DNA of 38,465 nucleotides from the NCBI GenBank assembly GCA_025352785.1, contig JANXSD010000141.1:1-38465 (forward strand), written 5' to 3'. A model generated the notes under the pieces. That model saw only the letters and a list, made by a program, of their open reading frames with translations. It was not told the origin of the DNA and ran no database searches. The first letter of the stretch is position 1, and each line of letters begins with the position of its first letter. Source of the DNA: Bacteroidota bacterium. GTDB taxonomy: Bacteria; Bacteroidota; Bacteroidia; AKYH767-A; OLB10. The translations under genes were made by a program, and so were the position numbers. This document shows, one piece after another, positions 1-8,934 of this stretch.

Positions 1-1371
1 TATAAACCTCTTTCTTATGATTCACTTACAAGTCCTTTGCTAATAGGTTTAAATGGAGTTGGAGGAGACGGAACAAGTACCATAAGTCATTTGCAAGATA
101 TTGCAGAAAGGAGACATGCTTTAATTATTGGACCGAATCTAGGTACTAGTAGTGGCATACGTGAAGAAGAGGCTATATATGTTTATGGTGATACTGCTGG
201 TTGTGGAGTTTTGGGTCCAGCATCTATATTTTTCAAGAAAATGTATCGGCAAGTATTAGCTAGAGAAAATAGAATATCAATTCCTTCCTATTTAATTGGA
301 TTTTCTGCTGGCGGTCAATTTGTAACAAGGTATATGCTAATTCGACAAGCATATCCAGATTCAATTCCAATACAAATGGCAGTATCCAGTAATGCATATT
401 ATTATACTTTTCCAACAGATACATTTAATACTGTTGCGATGCCTTGGTTATGTGGCTTTATTCCGCCATTTAATAACCCAATAGTTTACTGTCATGAAAT
501 CGACAGCCTTTACACTTTTTTTTGTGATGAAGATGTTACCCAATATTATAGTGAGAATTATGGGGTATTAATTGGAACAGCAGATATTCAACCTTTAAAT
601 GACAATGCTTGCGCAATGATACAAGGAAGTAATCGTTACGAACGAGCGCAAACTTTTTATAATTTTTGTGATAGTAATGCTACTAATAGAGGATTAACCT
701 TGCAATGGCAATATGTAGAAGTGCCAGGAGTGGGTCACGATGAGTATGGGATGTATAATACAAAAGTATCCCCAACAGATTCTTCAACAATAGCAGAAAC
801 GTTGTTGTTTGATACGCCTCATCACTCTGTTCCAAACATTGCTCCCGTTGTTGGTTTTTATGCAGATACAACTGTTGTTAATTTAAATGGAACGGTTCAC
901 TTTTACAATACAAGTTATAATACCTCAACATATATTTGGGATTTTGGGGATAGTAGTACCAGCGCTGCAACAAACCCTAATCATCAATACACAACTCCAG
1001 GTAATTATACTGTTCAACTAAATGGCTACAACAGCAATGGCTGTAATACGTGGAATGAAATACGACATTATATAACCGTATTAAATACAGTTGGAATAAA
1101 TGAAATTAGCTCACGCAATAAAAGTTTTAAACTTATTCCAAACCCAACAACTGATAAAGCAAGTATCGTTTTTGATGAACCCATTATTCCAGAATCAAAA
1201 ACAACCATTTCACTATTGGATATTTCAGGAAGAATCGTTTATCAAATAAAACAAACCATTAAAAACAATCAATTCGATTTAGATCTTCATTCACTCGCAC
1301 AAGGCACTTATAGCATTACAATTCAAACAACAAATAAAATGTATTGTGGTAGGGTAGATATTATACGTTGA
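1..1371 (+). CDS. Secreted alpha/beta-hydrolase with PKD and T9SS type A sorting domains (5' partial)
   Basis: The frame is open to the left edge of the window, so the N-terminus and signal peptide are missing; 456 codons remain. The first ~265 residues look like an esterase-type alpha/beta hydrolase: a nucleophile elbow GFSAGG (Ser about residue 102) and a late GVGHDEY segment whose His (about 246) would be the catalytic base. A PKD-type Ig domain follows (about 279-360, with the typical WDFGD core), then a T9SS type A sorting domain (about 376-456, beginning near LIPNPTTDKASI and ending VDIIR). The expected product is an extracellular or surface-attached esterase exported through T9SS; the substrate cannot be read from sequence. 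An ATG-less TTG at 37 lies inside this open frame and is not a credible start. It converges on purS. Confidence 0.85.
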   Translation, partial: YKPLSYDSLTSPLLIGLNGVGGDGTSTISHLQDIAERRHALIIGPNLGTSSGIREEEAIYVYGDTAGCGVLGPASIFFKKMYRQVLARENRISIPSYLIGFSAGGQFVTRYMLIRQAYPDSIPIQMAVSSNAYYYTFPTDTFNTVAMPWLCGFIPPFNNPIVYCHEIDSLYTFFCDEDVTQYYSENYGVLIGTADIQPLNDNACAMIQGSNRYERAQTFYNFCDSNATNRGLTLQWQYVEVPGVGHDEYGMYNTKVSPTDSSTIAETLLFDTPHHSVPNIAPVVGFYADTTVVNLNGTVHFYNTSYNTSTYIWDFGDSSTSAATNPNHQYTTPGNYTVQLNGYNSNGCNTWNEIRHYITVLNTVGINEISSRNKSFKLIPNPTTDKASIVFDEPIIPESKTTISLLDISGRIVYQIKQTIKNNQFDLDLHSLAQGTYSITIQTTNKMYCGRVDIIR

Positions 1372-1435
1372 TTAATTTTAGGTGATAAATTAATTCGTTT
1401 GAAAAAAATAATCATGTAGATCGTAGCAATCATTT

Positions 1436-1552
1436 CAATCCTGCTTGCCATGAAGTCTTTTACTTTATGGTTCAAGAAAAATTTAATTCTGCTAATCCTG
1501 CAAATTTTGTAAATCCTGCTTCAGACAGCATTCTGAATTATGCTTCCGACAA
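1436..1552. repeat. Degenerate AATCCTGC-type short direct repeats between convergent genes
   Basis: The 166-bp gap between the hydrolase and purS contains repeated AATCCTGC cores (about 1437, 1494 and 1512) with related AATTCTGC and AATTTTGT units between them. Two imperfect copies of TGCTTCAGACA / TGCTTCCGACA follow (1518 and 1541). The second copy lies within the last codons and stop region of purS. It resembles the dispersed short-unit repeats seen between genes in other Bacteroidota, but that family link comes from memory and was not searched. No function is assigned. Confidence 0.5.
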
Positions 1553-1789
1553 CATAAAGTCGTATGTCTCCATAATTGGATTTGCTAATAATTGTTTGCA
1601 TGCCTGATCTACTTTTTGATGAGCATCATCTTTGCTTGTAGCATCAACTTCTAAAGTGATATGTTTTCCGATTCTTACATTATCGATTTCAGAAAGGTTT
1701 AAGTTTTTCATGCTTGCAGAAACTGCTCTGCCTTGAGGATCTAACAATGCCTTTTGTGGCATTACGGTGATGTGTGCGTTGAATTTCAT
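1538..1789 (-). CDS. purS: Phosphoribosylformylglycinamidine synthase subunit PurS
   Basis: This 83-residue protein matches the small PurS subunit in length and layout: an N-terminal beta strand (MKFNAHITVMPQ), the family motif LLDPQGRAV, a central NVRIGKHITLEV strand and a C-terminal helix ending CKQLLANPIMETYDF. PurS bridges PurL and the glutaminase PurQ in the cytoplasmic complex that makes formylglycinamidine ribonucleotide, step four of purine synthesis. Its ATG overlaps the TGA of pssA by 4 bp (1786-1789), so the two genes are almost certainly co-transcribed and translationally coupled. purL and purQ are not in the window. The last codons lie in a short repeated sequence shared with the downstream gap. 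Confidence 0.92.
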   Translation of the reverse strand: MKFNAHITVMPQKALLDPQGRAVSASMKNLNLSEIDNVRIGKHITLEVDATSKDDAHQKVDQACKQLLANPIMETYDFMLSEA

Positions 1790-2502
1790 GCGATTTGTTT
1801 TTTATGAGGAGGATAAATGAGTGACAAAATAATGTAATAGATAATGATAACCGGACTAGCAGCGTATCTCAATGTAAGTCCTAAAATAACAGCACCCAAT
1901 ATTAGTAAGAGTTGCGCTTTACTTTCTGACCACTTCAGTGATTTTATCTTTAAAGAGATTAAAGGAATTTCTGCCACTAACAAGTAAGAACAGACAGCCG
2001 CAATCATTAACAACGCAAACGGTTGAAAGAGAAAAGAGGCTATTCCGAATTCATCATGTAAAGCGATAAAAGGAAATGCTAAAATCAATAACGTATTCGC
2101 TGGTGTTGGAACTCCAATAAAATAACTTGCTTGTCGGGGGTCAATATTAAAAAGTGCTAATCGTAAAGCGGAAAATAAAGTTACCGTAAACATGAAAATA
2201 CTTCCAATTTTAAACATCCAATCATCGTGCTGAGCAATAGGATAATGATCAATAAAAAGTTTATATAGGATCATTCCAGGAACGAATCCAAAGGTGACCA
2301 TATCGGCCAATGAATCCAGTTGTTTTCCTAATTCGGAATATGCGTTCATCATTCTTGCTAGAAAACCATCTAAGAAATCAAGGACTAAGGCAGTAAGCAC
2401 CAGTACTCCGCAAAGGTTAATATCCCCATTAAAAATGCTGATCACGGCCAAGCATCCACAGAGGAGATTGAGGAGCGTGATGAAATTTGGGAGGTGCCGC
2501 AT
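1786..2502 (-). CDS. pssA: CDP-diacylglycerol--serine O-phosphatidyltransferase
   Basis: A 238-residue integral membrane enzyme of the CDP-alcohol phosphatidyltransferase family. The complete signature D-G-x2-A-R-x8-G-x3-D-x3-D is visible with D45, G46, A49, R50, G59, D63 and D67. Several hydrophobic helices surround it (about 12-35, 75-90, 98-118, 128-160, 165-185, 200-228). The length and the N-terminal NFITLLNLLCG segment fit the PssA (type II phosphatidylserine synthase) branch better than PgsA. It makes phosphatidylserine, the precursor of phosphatidylethanolamine, at the inner membrane. A TACCTTTG element (minus strand) ends only four bases from the ATG, implying a leaderless or nearly leaderless transcript and supporting this start. 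It is transcribed with purS. Confidence 0.9.
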   Translation of the reverse strand: MRHLPNFITLLNLLCGCLAVISIFNGDINLCGVLVLTALVLDFLDGFLARMMNAYSELGKQLDSLADMVTFGFVPGMILYKLFIDHYPIAQHDDWMFKIGSIFMFTVTLFSALRLALFNIDPRQASYFIGVPTPANTLLILAFPFIALHDEFGIASFLFQPFALLMIAAVCSYLLVAEIPLISLKIKSLKWSESKAQLLLILGAVILGLTLRYAASPVIIIYYIILSLIYPPHKKQIA

Positions 2503-2506
2503 TTGG

Positions 2507-2514
2507 CAAAGGTA
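2507..2514 (-). promoter_or_regulatory. Candidate -7 promoter element of pssA (TACCTTTG)
   Basis: The minus strand reads TACCTTTG, a full match to the Bacteroidota consensus TAnnTTTG, ending four bases upstream of the pssA ATG. Transcription would start at or beside the start codon. No clear TTG -33 box was found at the usual spacing. Confidence 0.5.
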
Positions 2515-2593
2515 ATCGTATGCCTATTTGTAAATCGTGAAAAAAAATAAAATATTCACTACCTTCTAACCAAAAGATTGATTGAATGTTAAT

Positions 2594-2601
2594 TAACTTT
2601 G
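2594..2601 (+). promoter_or_regulatory. Candidate -7 promoter element for the PorV-like/PorU-like pair (TAACTTTG)
   Basis: TAACTTTG matches TAnnTTTG in the 201-bp divergent gap, about 100 bp upstream of the PorV-like start. A TTG lies only 13 bp upstream (2578-2580), shorter than the usual spacing. A weaker alternative, TACTTTTTG, occurs near 2655-2663. Confidence 0.35.
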
Positions 2602-2703
2602 GGTAATTATAACCTTTACTCATTCATTTAAGTATAAAAGCATAATCTTGATGTATACTTTTTGCGTCTATAAAACGTTGAGGTAAATCATCAAACAGAA
2701 ATC

Positions 2704-3801
2704 ATGTACAAAAAAAGCTTATTCCTTCTTCTGGCAGCCGTTGCCACACTGCCTATCAGCCTATTTGCTCAGGCACCAAAATACAGTAATGATTTCCTTG
2801 CCATTGGGGTAGGGGCTAAAGCGCTTGGCATGAGTGGTGCGCAATCTTCCGTTGTAGATGATGTTACAGCTGGCTATTGGAACCCCGCAGGCTTATCGCT
2901 TGTGAAGGCCAACATTCAAATTGCAGCCATGCATAACGAATATTTTGCTGGCATTGCCAAATACGATTATGTGGCCATTGCTGCTCCTATTGATGCAACA
3001 CGTACCATTGGATTTTCTGCCATCCGTTTCGCTGTTGATGATATTATTGACTCAACAAATTTGCTTGATAAAGATGGCAATGTGGATTATGATCGTTTAA
3101 GAACATTTTCTGCAAGTGATTATGCCTTCTTATTTTCTTATGCGCAAAAAATGAAAATTGAAGGATTGCGTGTTGGAGGAAATGTGAAAGTAATTCATCG
3201 TAAGGCGGGCGACTTTGCACAAGCGTGGGGATTTGGTTTTGATCTAGGAGCGCAATACGATCGTAAGAAATGGAAATTCGCTGCAGTTGGAAAAGATGTT
3301 ACTTCTACTTTTAATGCATGGACCTATAACACATCAAGTATCGAAGAAGTATTTAATAAAACAGGAAATGAAATTCCGGAAAATGGTTTAGAAATTACAT
3401 TACCACGATTAATTTTAGGGATGAGTTACAAAACAAATATTACCAAGAAAATCACGTTTCAGCCTGCCTTAGATCTCGATCTTACTTTTGATGGAAAACG
3501 TAATGTTCCAATCAAAACAAATGTATTAAGTATCGATCCGAAAGTGGGCCTTGAATTTGGCTATGATGATTTCATCTTTTTACGTACCGGAATTCAGAAT
3601 ATTCAACAAGTAAAAAATATAGATCAATCAACATCGACTACAGTTCAACCAAACCTTGGCGTAGGAATTAAATTGAATAATATTAGTATTGATTATGCAT
3701 TGACAAATATTGGTGGAGGAGCGGAATCATTGTATTCAAATGTTTTCTCACTTCGCTTCAATATAAATAAGCAGAAAAAATCTGGTACTGCACAAAATTA
3801 A
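2704..3801 (+). CDS. PorV/PorQ-family outer-membrane beta-barrel protein
   Basis: A 365-residue protein with a clear Sec signal peptide (MYKKSLFLLLAAVATLPISLFA, cleaved before QAPKY). The mature part opens with FLAIGVGAKALGMSGA and VTAGYWNPAGL, the hallmark start of the PorV/PorQ/FadL-like barrel family, followed by alternating amphipathic strands. In known T9SS, PorV shuttles cargo from the translocon to the PorU sortase at the cell surface. The adjacent downstream gene (30-bp gap, same strand) is a C25 peptidase of PorU type, which matches the porU/porV partnership. Whether this is the core T9SS PorV or a dedicated paralogue cannot be settled from one window, so no symbol is given. Confidence 0.82.
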   Translation: MYKKSLFLLLAAVATLPISLFAQAPKYSNDFLAIGVGAKALGMSGAQSSVVDDVTAGYWNPAGLSLVKANIQIAAMHNEYFAGIAKYDYVAIAAPIDATRTIGFSAIRFAVDDIIDSTNLLDKDGNVDYDRLRTFSASDYAFLFSYAQKMKIEGLRVGGNVKVIHRKAGDFAQAWGFGFDLGAQYDRKKWKFAAVGKDVTSTFNAWTYNTSSIEEVFNKTGNEIPENGLEITLPRLILGMSYKTNITKKITFQPALDLDLTFDGKRNVPIKTNVLSIDPKVGLEFGYDDFIFLRTGIQNIQQVKNIDQSTSTTVQPNLGVGIKLNNISIDYALTNIGGGAESLYSNVFSLRFNINKQKKSGTAQN

Positions 3802-3831
3802 TAGAATTTAAATTTCTTTAACAGGAATAAC

Positions 3832-6800
3832 ATGCGCAAGCTCTACTTATCTCTACTCTGCTTTTTTAGTTTTACCGTTTTGGTACAAGCACAGCCTTAT
3901 CATAATGAATGGATTCCATTTGCAACCGGACAGTCGTACTCATCACAGCAATATTATAGAATTGCTATTTGGAAAGAGGGGATTTATCGAGCTACCTACA
4001 ATGATTTATTAAACAAAGGTGTACCTGTTAGCACATGGTTTAATCCACTTCGTTATCAAATTTTCAATAATGGTAAAGAGCAATTTATTCAGGTTGTTGA
4101 TGTAAACACAAATAATATTTTTGATGTTGGAGATTACATTGAATTTTATGGCAAAGGTAATGATGGATTATTGGATGCTGAGATTTATGATTATCCAACT
4201 AGTCAGCCGAATAGTAATGCAAGTTTATTTAATGATACAGCATCCTATTTTTTAACCTACAATCCATTTTCGCTTTCTAATCGACGAATGCCAATAGAGT
4301 CTGATATAAATTATGCTGGATATACTCCAGAGCCTTATGCAATTCATACCGATATTAAAAACTATTTCGATAATTATAATATTGGTTATCGTGATGGAAA
4401 CAGTGTTGGAGATAATCCTTACACTGTTGGGGAGGGATATTATTCGAATGGAGCCTCAAAAAGCTCTTCAATAGGATACTCTTTTACTACGCAAAATTAT
4501 TTACCATCAGGTCCGGCACCGACTGCTGAAATAACGTTGATAGGAGCGAATAGAAATCCACATCCTTATGAAGTTAGAAGTGGAACAGATGTACTGATTA
4601 ACAATTTAATTTATGGATATCAATTGGCTCGTCATGGATTATCGCCAGTAAATTTGCCCATCAATGGAACCTATCCTATTTCACTCGTACCTTTAGATGA
4701 TGGCGATCCAAACAATGCAAATTACATGCAGATTGCTTATATAAAATTATCCTACCCACGTAGTTTAGATTTTGCTTCAGAAACATTTCCACAGTCGTTT
4801 TCCATTAATGCTAGCGGAGCTAAGGCCTATTTAGAATTATCAAATACAACACTATCGAATCCTCGAATGTATGTGATAGCTGGAGATACTGTTAAGTATG
4901 TACTACTTAATCAAACTTCACAACCATTACGCACATTAATAACATCCAACGGATTTTCGCAAACGTGTTACCTGTTAGATAATAGTCAGATATTTTCTAT
5001 GACAAATAATGCAACAATTGCATCCGTAAATAATAATCCTGATCCAAATATTAATTCGCGTTTCACGAATTTTTTAACAGTAGGAGTTAATAAGGATTTT
5101 CTGATTGTTTCCAATAAAGTATTGTGGAATGGTGCATCTGCGTATGCAAATTATCGTACGTTATCTGGCCATCCTTCATTACTTGCAGATGTTGATGAAT
5201 TGTATGATCAGTTTGCCTGGGGAGTTCATAAAGATCCATTAGCAATTAGAAAGTTTGCCGACTTTATGATTGATAATTTTCATTCTGTTCCTAAATATTT
5301 ATTGTTGATTGGAAAATCTGTTACATCGATGGATGCACGATCAGGAACTAATAATGCAATAAATTTGGTGCCTACTTTTGGTGAGCCGCCATCCGATCAA
5401 ATGTTCACTGCTAAATTAAATACTAGTGAATATAAACAAGAGCTAGCTACGGGGCGAATTTCAGCTTGGGAGGAAGCGGATGTAACAGCATATCTCAATA
5501 AGTTAATATCGTTTGAGCTGCAACAAAAACAACCTCCAGCTCTCTGGATGAAAAATGTATTGCACTTTGGGGGAGGTAGTAATATCAATGAACAAGATTA
5601 TCTTTCATCATTTTTAACAGTATATAAAAATATTATTGAAGACACCTTGTTTGGTGGAAAGGTGACTACATTTTTGAAAAGTTCAACATCTCCTATTCAA
5701 ATAAATCAGAGTCAGTATTTGCAACAGTTGATAGATAGTGGTTGTAGTATGATGACGTTTTTTGGACATGCCGCAGGATCTTCATTTGATGTTGCTACTG
5801 ATATTCCAGAAAATTATCATAACAAAGATCGTTATCCATTGATCCTTGCTAATTCATGCTACGTAGGAAACATTCATACAAGTTCGCGACAACTTAATGA
5901 ACGATTTGTGTTAGCTCCTGATAAAGGTGCTATCGCATTTCTAGCTGTTCCTGATGTAGGAGTTCCGGAAGTGCTTACTGATTATTCGGAAAAATTTCAT
6001 CGTGTATTGTTTCAAGAAGAATATGGTAAGTCGGTGGGAGAGTGTATGAAATCAACAGTAGCACAAATCATCACTCCCGATTATGCACGAAGAGGAGTAT
6101 GTATGAACATGACGTTACATGGAGATCCAGCGATTGTATTAAATTCTTATTCGAAACCAGATTATTTTGTGGCAAATTCCAGTATACTATTCGAACCTGC
6201 AAACATCACTACGGAATTGGATTCGTTTACCGTAAAAGTTGCAATATCCAATATTGGTAAGAATACAAATCAAACAATGAATGTTTTAATAAGTAGAACA
6301 TTTCCTGACCATGTAACAAAGAAAGATACCATATTTCATATACCATATATTTCTTATAGAGATACGGTAAGTATTAAACTTCCTGTCGATTTTAAAAATG
6401 GTTCAGGGATAAATGATTTCCTTGTTACCGTTGATGTATATGATGAAGTAGATGAGATTGACAACTTTATTAATAACAATGCAAGAGCACAATTAATCAT
6501 TAACTCTACTGATATTAATCCAGTTTATCCTCAAAAATATTCTATCATCCCCAACGGTACGTTATCATTAAAGGCAACTACTGCAGACTTGTTTGCTAAA
6601 GCTAAAACATATCGTTTTGAGTTGGATACCACACCGTTTTTTAATTCTCCTAAATTGCAAATTGGAACTGTAGCAAATGCGTATGGTATTGTAAGTTGGA
6701 CTACTACCTCTTTACTCGATTCTAATATTGCCTATTTCTGGCGAGTTGGTAACGATTCGATCATGAATCCTGATACAAGTATTTCTAAAAAATATCAATG

Positions 6801-8859
6801 GCGTAATAGTTCATTCATGTACAAGCCGAATACTACAGGATGGTCGCAGGCACATTTTTACCAATTTCAAGAGAGCAATTTAACAAATGTTGTTTTAAAT
6901 AATAGTAATCGTGTTTTTGATTTTATATTATCCAATTATGCATTGGATATGACACATGTTTCCTATAAACCAAGTTACGATATCAATGGAGTAAATATGG
7001 ATTATGGAGGATGTACCGGAGCTCCACAATTAGCAATAGCCGTTTTAGATTCCATCGATTTTACGAATCCATGGACCTCCGATTCTTGTATTCATTTCTT
7101 TGGAAACTATAATTATTTCAGTTGTAATACGAATGTTGGACAATGTCGTCAACGACCAGATAAATATTTTCTTTTTAATACGGCTGACTCAACTCAGAAT
7201 GCAAATATGGTTGACATGATTAATAACAAGGTTCCTAATGGAGATTATATATTAGCATGGACGGTATTCCCAGTTAATTTCGCTTCGCTACCTGCGTCAG
7301 TGAATAATGCTTTTGTACAGCTTGGAGCATCGGCATTTCCCAACCTTACCATAGCGAATAAGTTTATGATGTTTTCACATAAAGGTTATCCCTCACAAAC
7401 TATATTTAAGCAAGGGCATTATCCAGATAGCATATTAAATATTAATTATTCGTTTGTTAGGAATTGGGATAAGGGATTTATCGAATCTACTGTTGTTGGC
7501 CCTGCTAAAAAGTGGACAACCTTTCATTGGGATTATCGACATTTAGAACCAATAAATTCACCTGATAGTATTGCATTACAAATTATTGGTATTGCACCTA
7601 ACAAACAAGAAGTGGTTTTAGTTGATAATATTTTTACTACTGCGGATATTGATTTATCAACAATTGATGCATTACAATATCCTAATTTAAAAATTAAGGC
7701 CTTCATTCAGGATTCTGTTTTTAGAACTCCAGCACAATTAAATCGTTGGCAAGTATATTATGAACCCGTTCCAGAAGGAGCTTTAAATACGCGTTATTAT
7801 TCTTTTTATAAGGATAGTATTCAAGAAGGAGATCAAGTGAAGCTAGATATGGCGTTTGAAAATATTAGTAGTGTTAAAATGGATACATTGTTAGTTGATT
7901 ATTTCATGTACGATGCAAATAATATTCGTCATTCACTTGGTTCTGTCAGAATGAAACGTGACCTTCCTCCTGGTGATACTGTGATGACGCATTTGTCATT
8001 TAGTTCGGCAGGTTATGCAGGCTTAAATAATCTTTGGATTGAAGCGAATCCACATCAAGACCAACCAGAGCAATATCATTTTAATAATCTTGCTAATTTG
8101 CACTTTAATGTTTCAAAGGATATCACTAATCCTTTGCTCGACGTTACATTTGATGGACTGCATATTTTGAATGGTGATATTGTTTCAAGCAAGCCCAATA
8201 TTCATATTCAATTGATGGATGAAAATAAATACATCGTATTGAATGATACTGCTGATTTTCGAGTGAGTTTAATAAATCCATCTGGTGCTTCACGCTTCCT
8301 GAATTTTGAACCAACGTCTGGTTCAAGTTCTGATAATGCTAAATTGAAATGGACACCTGCAACATTGCCCAGCAATAGTTTTAAAATAGATTATAGTCCA
8401 TTTTTAACGCAAGACGGTGTGTATACTTTAGATGTTCAAGCTACTGATAAATCAGGAAATTTATCCGGACTAAACGATTACCGAATTCAATTTGAAGTGA
8501 TAAATAAAAGCACTATCACTGAAGTGATAAATTATCCTAATCCATTTTCTACTTCTACGCGATTTGTATTTGTTTTAACGGGATCAGAAACACCAAGTGA
8601 ATTTAAAATTCAAATTATGACGGTAACTGGAAAAATTGTTCGTGAGATAACGAAGGATGAATTAGGCCCGTTACATATTGGAAGAAATTTAACAGACTAT
8701 GCGTGGAACGGTAAAGATGAATTTGGAGATCAATTAGCAAATGGAGTTTACTTATACCATGTAGTTACGAAAATTGATGGAAATAAAATTGAAAATCGCG
8801 ATGTAGGTATTGATAAATATTTTAAACGTGGTTGGGGAAAGATGTATTTGATGCGATAA
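3832..8859 (+). CDS. Giant C25 (gingipain-family) cysteine peptidase, PorU-like
   Basis: At 1675 residues this is longer than classical PorU sortases (about 1100-1300). It has a signal peptide ending near VLVQAQ, an N-terminal PorU-like beta region, and a C25 peptidase domain around 420-780. The catalytic pair is visible: His646 in FFGHAAG and Cys676 in LILANSCYVG. Beyond the catalytic domain are CARDB/Ig-like modules (about 790-880 and 1330-1430) and a C-terminal segment starting INYPNPFS with a FlgD-like core (WNGKDEFGDQLANGVYLYHV), as expected for T9SS-exported proteins. PorU cleaves sorting domains from cargo and attaches the cargo to the surface. Pairing with the PorV-like gene supports a sortase or sortase-like role; it could instead be a secreted peptidase using that PorV homologue. 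It ends at a strong terminator. Confidence 0.85.
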   Translation: MRKLYLSLLCFFSFTVLVQAQPYHNEWIPFATGQSYSSQQYYRIAIWKEGIYRATYNDLLNKGVPVSTWFNPLRYQIFNNGKEQFIQVVDVNTNNIFDVGDYIEFYGKGNDGLLDAEIYDYPTSQPNSNASLFNDTASYFLTYNPFSLSNRRMPIESDINYAGYTPEPYAIHTDIKNYFDNYNIGYRDGNSVGDNPYTVGEGYYSNGASKSSSIGYSFTTQNYLPSGPAPTAEITLIGANRNPHPYEVRSGTDVLINNLIYGYQLARHGLSPVNLPINGTYPISLVPLDDGDPNNANYMQIAYIKLSYPRSLDFASETFPQSFSINASGAKAYLELSNTTLSNPRMYVIAGDTVKYVLLNQTSQPLRTLITSNGFSQTCYLLDNSQIFSMTNNATIASVNNNPDPNINSRFTNFLTVGVNKDFLIVSNKVLWNGASAYANYRTLSGHPSLLADVDELYDQFAWGVHKDPLAIRKFADFMIDNFHSVPKYLLLIGKSVTSMDARSGTNNAINLVPTFGEPPSDQMFTAKLNTSEYKQELATGRISAWEEADVTAYLNKLISFELQQKQPPALWMKNVLHFGGGSNINEQDYLSSFLTVYKNIIEDTLFGGKVTTFLKSSTSPIQINQSQYLQQLIDSGCSMMTFFGHAAGSSFDVATDIPENYHNKDRYPLILANSCYVGNIHTSSRQLNERFVLAPDKGAIAFLAVPDVGVPEVLTDYSEKFHRVLFQEEYGKSVGECMKSTVAQIITPDYARRGVCMNMTLHGDPAIVLNSYSKPDYFVANSSILFEPANITTELDSFTVKVAISNIGKNTNQTMNVLISRTFPDHVTKKDTIFHIPYISYRDTVSIKLPVDFKNGSGINDFLVTVDVYDEVDEIDNFINNNARAQLIINSTDINPVYPQKYSIIPNGTLSLKATTADLFAKAKTYRFELDTTPFFNSPKLQIGTVANAYGIVSWTTTSLLDSNIAYFWRVGNDSIMNPDTSISKKYQWRNSSFMYKPNTTGWSQAHFYQFQESNLTNVVLNNSNRVFDFILSNYALDMTHVSYKPSYDINGVNMDYGGCTGAPQLAIAVLDSIDFTNPWTSDSCIHFFGNYNYFSCNTNVGQCRQRPDKYFLFNTADSTQNANMVDMINNKVPNGDYILAWTVFPVNFASLPASVNNAFVQLGASAFPNLTIANKFMMFSHKGYPSQTIFKQGHYPDSILNINYSFVRNWDKGFIESTVVGPAKKWTTFHWDYRHLEPINSPDSIALQIIGIAPNKQEVVLVDNIFTTADIDLSTIDALQYPNLKIKAFIQDSVFRTPAQLNRWQVYYEPVPEGALNTRYYSFYKDSIQEGDQVKLDMAFENISSVKMDTLLVDYFMYDANNIRHSLGSVRMKRDLPPGDTVMTHLSFSSAGYAGLNNLWIEANPHQDQPEQYHFNNLANLHFNVSKDITNPLLDVTFDGLHILNGDIVSSKPNIHIQLMDENKYIVLNDTADFRVSLINPSGASRFLNFEPTSGSSSDNAKLKWTPATLPSNSFKIDYSPFLTQDGVYTLDVQATDKSGNLSGLNDYRIQFEVINKSTITEVINYPNPFSTSTRFVFVLTGSETPSEFKIQIMTVTGKIVREITKDELGPLHIGRNLTDYAWNGKDEFGDQLANGVYLYHVVTKIDGNKIENRDVGIDKYFKRGWGKMYLMR

Positions 8860-8880
8860 CAATTGAATTCAAAAAATAAA

Positions 8881-8923
8881 AAAAAAGCGCCCTGAAGTCT
8901 TCGTACTTCAGGGCGCTTTTTTT
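8881..8923. terminator. Bidirectional intrinsic terminator
   Basis: A perfect inverted repeat with a 12-bp GC-rich core (GCGCCCTGAAGT / ACTTCAGGGCGC) flanked by A6 on the left and T7 on the right, with a six-base loop CTTCGT at 8899-8904. It lies between two convergent genes (stops at 8859 and 8935), so it can terminate both transcripts. Confidence 0.93.
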
Positions 8924-8934
8924 CTAGATAAGTT

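Noticed and set aside
2429-2623. Minus-strand 64-codon frame across the pssA start and divergent gap
   Set aside because: It overlaps pssA in another frame, covers the likely promoter and shows no domain or membrane pattern.
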